Program-made: the position numbers and the translations under genes
Notes under the pieces: generated by a model
Databases searched by the model: none
Told to the model about the DNA's origin: nothing
Seen by the model: the letters and a program-made list of their open reading frames with translations, nothing else
Source of the DNA: JBCCFW01 sp039029535
Lineage (GTDB): Bacteria; Acidobacteriota; JBCCFW01
Length of the DNA stretch: 64,000 nt
Direction: 5' to 3'
Assembly (NCBI GenBank): GCA_039029535.1
Contig: JBCCFW010000009.1
Location: forward strand, 1-64,000
Shown: positions 16,477 through 24,062 of the stretch, in pieces
Numbering within the stretch: position 1 is the stretch's first letter
Layout: each line of letters begins with the position of its first letter

Positions 16477-19350
16477 ATGTCTCACTCTCTCTTCCCGGGC
16501 CAGCCTCGGGTGTCCGTGACCCGGGTCTCGCGATTGGCGGTCAGCGCGCTCTTCGCTTTCCTTTCATTGGCAATGCCGGCTCTTGGGCAGGTGTCGCTGT
16601 CATCCATCGCGCCCAACGGCAACGGTGACACGGTCGTTCCACAGGGGACGATTGCGGAGATCGACTCCTCCGTCTCAGGTGCGAACCTCATCGTCCAGGG
16701 CATTCTCCAGTGCACGAGTGCGCCTGGTGATTACGCTCTCACTTATCACTCGATCACGATCGCCGATGTCGCCGATGATGACGGCAAGTTCGAATGCGAT
16801 CTGAGCCAGTCGCAGTCGCTCACGATCCAGCTCAGCGACTCGGGCCAGAATCCCGATCGAGATGCTGTCGGGGATGACATGGCTCATCGTGGGATCCTCG
16901 TCATGGGGGAGCTCATCCTCGAGAGCAATCCGAAGAGGCAGGGCTACCACCGTCTCACGCAGCCCCTGCTCATGGAACAGACGACTCTCCAGATCGACGT
17001 GGACGTGTCCTCCGATTGGGAGGTGGGCGACTCCATCGTCGTGGCATCGACGTCGTACGACGGCAGGCAGGCTGAGCAGTTCGAGATCACGGGAATCAGC
17101 TCGGATGGAAAGACGATCACCTTCTTCTCGGGTCATCCCAGTCTTCCAGGTGCGAAGCATGACCACTGGGGTGGGCCGGACGAGGACTACCAGGCTGGCG
17201 CCTCGGGGAGCGTCTTGACCCTGAATCAGAGTGCCGAGGTCGCGAACCTCACCCGCAACATCGTCATCGAGCCGCACGAGAGCACCGCGGGCGAGCTCGA
17301 TGATCCTTCCGAGATCCTGAACGGAGTGGGTGGTCACCTGATGGTGATGGGGAACGGCTTCGCCAGGCTCGACGGGGTCGAGCTCCGACGCATGGGGCAG
17401 GCAGGCATCATGGGGCGCTATCCCGTTCATTGGCACGAGAGGGGAGATGCCACCCTGCAGGGGATTTGGAACTCGTCCATCCACGACAGTTATCAGCGTT
17501 GCGTCGTGATTCATGACACTGACGAGGTGACCGTCCACGAGAACACCTGCTTCGACTTCTTGGGGCACGGCTTCTTCCTCGAAGACGGCACCGAGCAAGA
17601 GAACGTCATCACTCACAACATCGCCATCCATTCGGAGTTCCCGTCCTGGAACCGCTACCTCCTCGAGTCGGAGAGGAGGGTCTCGCAGACGGCCGACATC
17701 TTCCGGTTCGCGCCCGTCGCGAACTTCTGGATCTCGAATCCCTACAACACGGTGACCGACAACGTTGCGGCGGGGTCGGTGGGGACCGGGTTCTGGAATT
17801 CCTTCATGATCCTGTACCCAGCCGAGGCGATGGAGAATTCGGAGCCTCCGAGGAAGCTGCCCCCGAGGCGAACCGAGACGCTCGCGTATGCCCGCAACGT
17901 GGCACACGGTGCCGTCGTGGGGCAGACCTGGGATGGGGCTCCGTCCTACGCCAATGGGGCTGACTTCGACAATGGTCGAAACGAGCACGATCGACCTCTC
18001 ACGCACTCCATCTACACCCCTTGCGAAACGGATGGGCATGACGTGCTCCACTTCCTGGAGGACCCTGAGAGCAGTTGTCCCCCCGGGTTCCTGGCCGGCC
18101 GGTCCGACTTCCTCTGCCCTGCCGAGGTGGCCGGGCTCGGTTGCATCTACCTCGACAAGCAGGTGCCCGAGTTCGAGGGGCTCGTCGTCTACAAGAACGT
18201 CTACACCGGGTTCTACTATCGAGGCAGCACGGCCGTCTTCTCGGAGTCCGTTGCTGCAGACAACGGCCTGTCCCACTTCCACGCCTTCCACCACATCGTC
18301 CAGGACTCGGTGATCGTCGGCAGGAGCTCGGGCAACAGCTCCGCGAAGCTGGATGAGCAGCTCTACCAGCAGCGTCAAGAAGTCAGGCGTCGGCGCGATC
18401 CGAGCGCCATCGTCGATCCAGAGCCGCAGGTCGGCATTCGCATGTACGACGGTCCTTTCGAGCTGATGAACGTCGGCTTTCACGGATTCGACGGGACGCC
18501 GGTCGACTACTTGCACTCCGACGGCCTCCTGTACGACACGACGTCCGTCCCCATCCTGGGCACGAATGGCGACAAGAAGCTCAGGAACTACGTCGCCGGG
18601 CTGAACTTCGACCCAGAGCCGCACTACCGCGCCAAGCTGACCCAGGACCTGGACCACGTCATCGACCGCTACTTCTCCAACACGCTGCGCGATCGCGATG
18701 GGACCTTGACGGGCACGCTCAACGCGCTCGTGCTCTCGGATGCCGAGATGCATCGGGCTCGCGGCTGCTTGCCCGCTCCGAGCTTCATCAACCTCGAAGG
18801 CTTCCAGGTCTGCCCGTCCACGACGAGGTCCATGACACTCCAGCTCCGGGGCAAGAGCTACGGGACCAAGCTTCCCTTCAATGTCTGGACGACCGGTCGC
18901 AATGCTGGCTCGACCTGGATGGTGGATCCGGCCGTATTCCCCTCCATCCTCCCGATCACGGGCGTGAACTCCAAGGTGGCCCTGGTCACGTCTGAGGACT
19001 GGATACCTGTCTTCGTCTTCGACTGGTTGAACGGTCAGACGGGGTCAGGTCCCGAGACGGAGTACACGCTGACCGCCTACTCCGAGACGGTCGATGAGAT
19101 GACCGGTCGCTTTTACCTGGTGGACATGGGGCCCAACTGCGACTTCGTTGGCCCGAACGCGCCCCAGTACCGTGCGTCGTGGTTGGACGTCATGAACGAG
19201 ACTGCCGAGTCGGTCTACACGAGGATTCCCCGTGGTCTCGTGGTCAACTTGAAGACGGTGAACCCCTTCCATCACATCACGCAGGACTTCCCGGCGCGGA
19301 TGGCCGACGACCATCTCTCGGAGCACTTCGACATCGAGTGCACTCCGTAG
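16477..19350 (+). CDS. Secreted G8-domain / CEMIP-TMEM2-like protein (putative polysaccharide-active)
   Basis: A 957-residue exported protein with a signal peptide near residues 15-38. It shows a G8-type domain (around 45-170, GILVMGELILESNP), then a right-handed beta-helix region. The segment MGRYPVHWHERGD (about 315-327), IHDSYQRCVVIHDTDEVTVH and FDFLGHGFFLEDGTE (about 358-372) closely matches the core of animal CEMIP (KIAA1199) and TMEM2, which cleave hyaluronan or promote its cleavage. The frame is intact and of plausible full length. Bacterial activity on hyaluronan or another uronic-acid polymer is inference. Confidence 0.78.
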   Translation: MSHSLFPGQPRVSVTRVSRLAVSALFAFLSLAMPALGQVSLSSIAPNGNGDTVVPQGTIAEIDSSVSGANLIVQGILQCTSAPGDYALTYHSITIADVADDDGKFECDLSQSQSLTIQLSDSGQNPDRDAVGDDMAHRGILVMGELILESNPKRQGYHRLTQPLLMEQTTLQIDVDVSSDWEVGDSIVVASTSYDGRQAEQFEITGISSDGKTITFFSGHPSLPGAKHDHWGGPDEDYQAGASGSVLTLNQSAEVANLTRNIVIEPHESTAGELDDPSEILNGVGGHLMVMGNGFARLDGVELRRMGQAGIMGRYPVHWHERGDATLQGIWNSSIHDSYQRCVVIHDTDEVTVHENTCFDFLGHGFFLEDGTEQENVITHNIAIHSEFPSWNRYLLESERRVSQTADIFRFAPVANFWISNPYNTVTDNVAAGSVGTGFWNSFMILYPAEAMENSEPPRKLPPRRTETLAYARNVAHGAVVGQTWDGAPSYANGADFDNGRNEHDRPLTHSIYTPCETDGHDVLHFLEDPESSCPPGFLAGRSDFLCPAEVAGLGCIYLDKQVPEFEGLVVYKNVYTGFYYRGSTAVFSESVAADNGLSHFHAFHHIVQDSVIVGRSSGNSSAKLDEQLYQQRQEVRRRRDPSAIVDPEPQVGIRMYDGPFELMNVGFHGFDGTPVDYLHSDGLLYDTTSVPILGTNGDKKLRNYVAGLNFDPEPHYRAKLTQDLDHVIDRYFSNTLRDRDGTLTGTLNALVLSDAEMHRARGCLPAPSFINLEGFQVCPSTTRSMTLQLRGKSYGTKLPFNVWTTGRNAGSTWMVDPAVFPSILPITGVNSKVALVTSEDWIPVFVFDWLNGQTGSGPETEYTLTAYSETVDEMTGRFYLVDMGPNCDFVGPNAPQYRASWLDVMNETAESVYTRIPRGLVVNLKTVNPFHHITQDFPARMADDHLSEHFDIECTP

Positions 19351-19366
19351 GGTGCGGCAAGGTTCA

Positions 19367-19396
19367 GCGTGGCTCTCGGGCGACCGAGAGCCACGC
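19367..19396. terminator. Bidirectional hairpin between convergent genes
   Basis: GCGTGGCTCTCGG (19367-19379) pairs perfectly with CCGAGAGCCACGC (19384-19396) around a GCGA tetraloop. It sits between the stops of the CEMIP-like gene and the convergent unknown gene, and can terminate both. No T tract follows. Confidence 0.7.
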
Positions 19397-19402
19397 GAGA
19401 GG

Positions 19403-20248
19403 TCAGGTCTCGTCGCGTTGGCCCTCGTCCTGCTTATCAGGCGTGCCGTAGTAGATCGCGGTTGCCCAGGAGTACTTCCGGCCTCGGGCCCTGCACCAGT
19501 CGGCGAACGACCCCGACGTGCTGCGCTTGTACTCGACCCAGTCGTCGAGCATCTGCTCCAACCCCGCGTGCTCGTTGGCCAAGTCGGCGAAGGGACCTGC
19601 GTCAGGGGCACTCGAGAGGAACGTTCGGGCTCGGTCCAGCGCGTGACGCGTGTCCTCGGTGGAGCCGATGAACCTGGACTCGTACAGGTGGTGCATGGCG
19701 TAGTCCGCGAAGGACAGGCACGCGTTCACCAGGTAGCGGCGAGCGATGACGTCGTCGGGAGCCTGCTCCAAGGCGCGCTCCACGAACGAGAGGTCCCGGG
19801 ACAGGATGCCGAGCCAGCGGAGAGCCTCGGCCGTGGCGCTGCCATCCGCCTCCCAGCTCCTCAGGACCGGGGTCAGCAACCGACGGTGTAGCGGCTCCGT
19901 GAGGAACTGATGAGCCTCCGGGGCACGACGGTGGAGCTCCAGGATGGCCAGAACCCGCTCTCGGGCCTGGTCTGCCGGCCACCCCTCGGCCTCCTCCAGG
20001 AATCGTTCGAGGGCGTCGAAGGCTTGCCTCCGCAGGCCTCGCTCCCGGTTCGCGCAGTACTCAGCGAGGTGGACGAAGTGGGCATGAGCGCCCAACGCCT
20101 CGGCGAGGCTCAGGAGGCCTTCGAAGTTGTCCCTGTTCCAGTAGTACACGGCGTCGTTCGGTCCCCGGGTGGTTCGAGGGGCCCGGGGATGAGGGAGTGT
20201 AGCGGGCTGTCGAAGGCAGCCTGCCGGTGGGGGCGGGCCTGACGTCAT
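19403..20248 (-). CDS. Hypothetical helical protein
   Basis: A frame of 281 residues if ATG 20248 is used, or 248 from GTG 20149 (V-YYWNRDNFEGLL). The shorter version is attractive because the first 33 residues are proline- and arginine-rich. The protein is almost wholly helical (LRRQAFDALERFLEEAEGW, DDVIARRYLVNACLSFADYA), like an alpha-solenoid, and ends in a charged tail. No signal peptide and no known family. Confidence 0.6.
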   Translation of the reverse strand: MTSGPPPPAGCLRQPATLPHPRAPRTTRGPNDAVYYWNRDNFEGLLSLAEALGAHAHFVHLAEYCANRERGLRRQAFDALERFLEEAEGWPADQARERVLAILELHRRAPEAHQFLTEPLHRRLLTPVLRSWEADGSATAEALRWLGILSRDLSFVERALEQAPDDVIARRYLVNACLSFADYAMHHLYESRFIGSTEDTRHALDRARTFLSSAPDAGPFADLANEHAGLEQMLDDWVEYKRSTSGSFADWCRARGRKYSWATAIYYGTPDKQDEGQRDET

Positions 20249-20352
20249 GTTCCCCAGGTCACTTGTCGTCGCGACCCAGCTTCGGCGAGGATCGCGTCGC
20301 TCCCCGTTTCTGGCGCGAGCCCGATTCACCCCGGAGGGACCGAGGTCGCATC

Positions 20353-21084
20353 ATGCGCATCCTTCTCTCCCTCGTCGTCATGGTCACGTGGGCCCTTCCG
20401 CAGGCTGAAGCGAGCGTCGTCTACGACACCGGCTTCGAACCGCCTGACTTCGTCTTGGGGCCCCTGCGCGGGCAGGACGGTTGGGTCGGCGATCCGAGCG
20501 TCGTCGGCAGCGTGCAGGACGCTGTCGTGGAGTCGGGGACCCAGGCCGTCGTCGTGGTCGGCAACAACAACGACCTCGGTCGCAACTTCACGGTCGATCC
20601 CACCGAGCCGATCCACGTGACGTTCGACTGGAACCTCGGTGACGTCACGGACCCCGGCGGGGCTTGGCGGGTTCAGTTCTTCGCCGGTGGATTCCTGGGC
20701 GGGATCCAGGCCTTCGATTCGGACAGTCAGCTCCGGATCCGCGGCATCGGCAGTGACTTCGGCACCGGCGTCATCGTGCCGCGGAACGAGTGGCACGAGG
20801 TCGAGCTGGTGCTCGACCTCCAAGCTGGCACGTTGACGGGTTTCTACGATGGCGTGCAGGTCGGCCCGCCTCAGGCCTTCCCGCCGACGAGCGCGACGAC
20901 CCTCAACCTGAGCCTGCGCCCTGCCGGCCAAGTTCCGGCCGATGAGTCGTGGCTCGATGACCTCAATGTCGAGAACCCGGAAGTCCTCGAGCCCGTCCCC
21001 ACGATGGGTGAGGTGGCGCGGATCGTCTTGCTGATGGCCGTGGTGCTCAGCGGCGCCGTGCTGATCAGGTTCCGCAGCGCCTGA
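20353..21084 (+). CDS. Secreted protein with IPTL-CTERM-like sorting tail
   Basis: A 243-residue protein with a signal peptide (MRILLSLVVMVTWALPQAEA) and a beta-rich domain with concanavalin/laminin-G character (LRGQDGWVGDPSVVGS, WLDDLNVENPE). The C-terminus is tripartite: VPTMGEVARI, a hydrophobic helix (VLLMAVVLSGAVLI) and a short basic end (RFRSA). This matches the layout of IPTL-CTERM/PEP-CTERM sorting signals, with VPTM in place of IPTL. Start ATG 20353 with GAGG seven bases upstream. No exosortase-like gene is in the window. Confidence 0.75.
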   Translation: MRILLSLVVMVTWALPQAEASVVYDTGFEPPDFVLGPLRGQDGWVGDPSVVGSVQDAVVESGTQAVVVVGNNNDLGRNFTVDPTEPIHVTFDWNLGDVTDPGGAWRVQFFAGGFLGGIQAFDSDSQLRIRGIGSDFGTGVIVPRNEWHEVELVLDLQAGTLTGFYDGVQVGPPQAFPPTSATTLNLSLRPAGQVPADESWLDDLNVENPEVLEPVPTMGEVARIVLLMAVVLSGAVLIRFRSA

Positions 21085-21195
21085 GGACCATGAGTCGATG
21101 GTGACGACGCTCAGTTGAATCGCCCACGCAAGGCAGGAGTCCCCCTGGGATGAGCTCCCGCCCATGGGGCCTCGTCAGTCGTCTCGTCGTGCGAC

Positions 21196-23964
21196 TCAGG
21201 GCGTCGACGTCCAGGTCTCGTCGAAGTACTGGCTTCCGCCATCGTGACCGCCGAAGAGGATGAGCTGCTCGCGGCCGGCATCCCAAACCATGGCCGCGCC
21301 CCGACGCGCGCTCGGTGCGCTGGATGGCATGGTCATGTCGGTCCAACCTTCGTCGTTCCACTCCCAGGTGCCATCCTGGACTTGGCCCAGATTGTTGCCG
21401 CCGAACAACACGACTCGGTTCGCGATCGGGTCATGGGACATGGCTGCAGCGACTCGGCGACCGGGGATGCCGTAGGGAGGATCGGCGCTCGTCGGCGTCT
21501 CGTCGGTCCAGGAGAGGGTGGCGCCGTCGAAGGTCCAGAGACCTGCAGGGGGTCCGTCCGTGAAGCCACCACGCATGACGACGACCTGCCGGTCGGGGTC
21601 GTAGGTCATGACGTGACCCTTGCGGGGCGTCGGACCCGGTCCGATGACCTGGGTCCAGTCGGTGCCGTCGTGAACCCAGGTGTCGCCGAGTAGGCCTGAG
21701 GCTCCGAGACCACCGAAGAGGACGACCTGGCCGTTGGCGCTGTCCTTGGCCATCGCGTGAGAGCGTCGCGCCGGGGGGACGGTCGCGCTCTGGACCGAGG
21801 CCCAGCAAACGCTGCAATTGCGGTGCCACTCGTCATCGAGGAGGTTGCCGGCCGCATCTTCTCCGCCGAAGAGAAGGAGCTTGTTCGTGCCCGGGGCGAA
21901 GGACAGGGCCGCTCCATGCCGGGCGGAAGGTTGGGCCTGGGCACACGCGGCGGCGTCCTTGAAGTTCCAGCCCAGGGCTCTCTTTTCCCAGGTCTCGTCG
22001 AGGAGCATGGTGCCGTCGAAACCTCCGAACATCGTGGTCTTGCCACAGTAGGTGTTGAAGGCCATCGCGTGTCCGGTCCTGCCGGTTGGAGTGTTGACGG
22101 GATCGAAGCTCTCGAGGACCCACTCGCGGCCTATCTCATAGGTCACGGTCTGAGGCGTCGGGAGCACGCCGCAGGGATGGGCGCCCACGCTGACACCGAC
22201 GCTCACGGAATGAACGCCGGGATTCGCGTGGTCCACGTCGAGCTCGGGGTAGCTCGAGGACACGCCGGCAGAGTCGATCCAGTGGTAGGAGAGGAATCGG
22301 TCGAGGGTGTCGTCCGTCTCGACCGTGAGCGTGTGGTCGAGGTCGTTCCTCCGCTCGGCGTGAATGCCGGTGATGTTCGGCGGGTTGGTGTCGACCAGGC
22401 TGACGCTGCCCGCCGAGCCGATGTCGAAGGGGAGCCAGCGTTCGCAACCGGTCTTGTCGGACACGATCAGCCAGACTCGCCAGGGACCGACCGGCTCCTC
22501 GAAGCAGTGGGTGGTGATGGGGCCCGAACCGTGGGTGCCCGGTTCGTAGCGCTCTCCTGGCGCCACCTCGAAGTTCCAGAAGTAGGCCCAGTCGGCGGCG
22601 GCCGGGTCGGAGCTGGTGGCCTCGACCGTCCAGCAAGGAGCGCCGGCGTTGGTCACGTTCACGCTCACGTTGGGGAGGACTCCACTCCGCGGTCCCCGAT
22701 GAACGAAGAGATCGGCCGAGGTGCTGGAAGTGCCTTCCACGGTGATGGAGACCCCGTCTTCGGAGTGCGTTCGGCCGGGGAGCAAGGCACCATCCTCGAG
22801 CCGGTTCGCTGGTGTCTCCGGCGAGCCGTCTCGGGCGACGAGCAGGGGTGGATTCACGCCGTTCTTCTCGTTGACCCACTTGACCAACACGCCTTCGGAC
22901 AGGATCGGGTCGTTCTGCTCGTCCCAGTCGTCGAGCGGGTCCGCAGTGAGCCGGCGGGCTTCGACCCAGAAGGCGTGAGTCGCGCTCGGGTGCGACAAGG
23001 GGAGACGCACCGCCTTGACCTCGTGTTGATTGGGCGCGAGGGCGTTGAGAGTGACCGATGTCGTGACCGGTGGACCTCCAGGAAGCTGGTCGGCGACGTC
23101 CACGGACATGTCGTGGGGCAGGTAGCCGAGGTGTCGCTTCAGCGGCGCGCTCAGGTGTCCGCTCTCGCTCATGATGTCGGAACCATCGGCGTACTCGAGC
23201 TGGCCGCCGTCGAGCGAGCTGAGGCAACTGGCGTGGTTGAGGTTCGTCCCCCCGTAGCCAACGGCCTGCGGGACCATCGCGTGTCCGAGCTCGTGCAAGA
23301 AGGTCCACTTGGCATTCGCGTTTCGAACGAGGATGTAGTGGGCAGGATGAACCTGGAGGATGGTGGGGTCTGGCGAGATCGGGACCTGCTGGGTGTCACC
23401 GGGGATGCAGTTGCCCGTGCGAGAGGCCCCCTGCTTCATGGTCGTGATGGTCATGATGAGGTCGTAGTCGGTGAACGCGATGGTCGAGTCTTGAGCAATC
23501 ACTTGGGCGAAGATGTCGTCGTTCGAGAACGACGGACCCACCCCCGGGAGCTCGAACCAGCCGGGGTTCGCCGGGTCGGACTCGTCCCACACGACCTTGG
23601 GACGGAGGATGAGCCCGTCGTAGGTGGTGTCGTTCCAGTACTCGAGCCAGTCGGCGATCCGCTGTTCCATGTCGGCCCGTGGGACGGCGCTGGAGTGGGG
23701 AGGTGAGTCCGAGTTGTCGACGAGAACCACGATGAAGTCGCGGAACTCGCACCTGGTCTCGTGGGGGCCGCCGACTGCCGTGAGGAGCTCGTAGCAACCG
23801 TTGGAGACCGTGGGCTCGGCCAGCGCCAGCTCGGCGCAGCTCCCGTAGCTCTTGGGGATGGGTGCGTTGCCTCCACAGTCGTGTTGTACCGGTGCCGCCT
23901 CGGCGGTGAGGCAGGAGGCGAGGAGAGGGAGGAGCAGGAGCAGGCTGCGGGTGGTCGCGGGCAT
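21196..23964 (-). CDS. Secreted gametolysin-like (M11/M6-type) metalloprotease with Kelch repeats
   Basis: A 922-residue exported protein. The signal peptide is MPATTRSLLLLLPLLASC, and the Cys at its end could be a lipobox. A zincin domain follows with HELGH near residue 223 and a downstream NHAS...LEYADGSDIMSES segment, as in gametolysin-like peptidases. After PKD-like modules the last 300 residues contain Kelch-type repeats (LLLFGGEDAAGN, VVLFGGLGASG, VVLFGGNNLGQ, LILFGGHDGGS), predicted to form a beta-propeller. The protease-propeller fusion suggests substrate tethering. Start ATG 23964, GGAGA upstream. Confidence 0.82.
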   Translation of the reverse strand: MPATTRSLLLLLPLLASCLTAEAAPVQHDCGGNAPIPKSYGSCAELALAEPTVSNGCYELLTAVGGPHETRCEFRDFIVVLVDNSDSPPHSSAVPRADMEQRIADWLEYWNDTTYDGLILRPKVVWDESDPANPGWFELPGVGPSFSNDDIFAQVIAQDSTIAFTDYDLIMTITTMKQGASRTGNCIPGDTQQVPISPDPTILQVHPAHYILVRNANAKWTFLHELGHAMVPQAVGYGGTNLNHASCLSSLDGGQLEYADGSDIMSESGHLSAPLKRHLGYLPHDMSVDVADQLPGGPPVTTSVTLNALAPNQHEVKAVRLPLSHPSATHAFWVEARRLTADPLDDWDEQNDPILSEGVLVKWVNEKNGVNPPLLVARDGSPETPANRLEDGALLPGRTHSEDGVSITVEGTSSTSADLFVHRGPRSGVLPNVSVNVTNAGAPCWTVEATSSDPAAADWAYFWNFEVAPGERYEPGTHGSGPITTHCFEEPVGPWRVWLIVSDKTGCERWLPFDIGSAGSVSLVDTNPPNITGIHAERRNDLDHTLTVETDDTLDRFLSYHWIDSAGVSSSYPELDVDHANPGVHSVSVGVSVGAHPCGVLPTPQTVTYEIGREWVLESFDPVNTPTGRTGHAMAFNTYCGKTTMFGGFDGTMLLDETWEKRALGWNFKDAAACAQAQPSARHGAALSFAPGTNKLLLFGGEDAAGNLLDDEWHRNCSVCWASVQSATVPPARRSHAMAKDSANGQVVLFGGLGASGLLGDTWVHDGTDWTQVIGPGPTPRKGHVMTYDPDRQVVVMRGGFTDGPPAGLWTFDGATLSWTDETPTSADPPYGIPGRRVAAAMSHDPIANRVVLFGGNNLGQVQDGTWEWNDEGWTDMTMPSSAPSARRGAAMVWDAGREQLILFGGHDGGSQYFDETWTSTP

Positions 23965-24062
23965 GGTCGTCTCCGGGTTGAGAGACCGCAGGGTGCGGCT
24001 CTCTCTCCTTGGCGACGAATCCCCTCGAGTCCGGCCACCCGGCCTCACGAATTGTCGGAAAC

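Noticed and set aside
16675..18753. Antisense ORF of 692 codons within the CEMIP-like gene
   Set aside because: Its composition (rich in V, R, D, E, H) is what results from reading GC-rich coding DNA backwards; the sense frame has a signal peptide and clear domain motifs.
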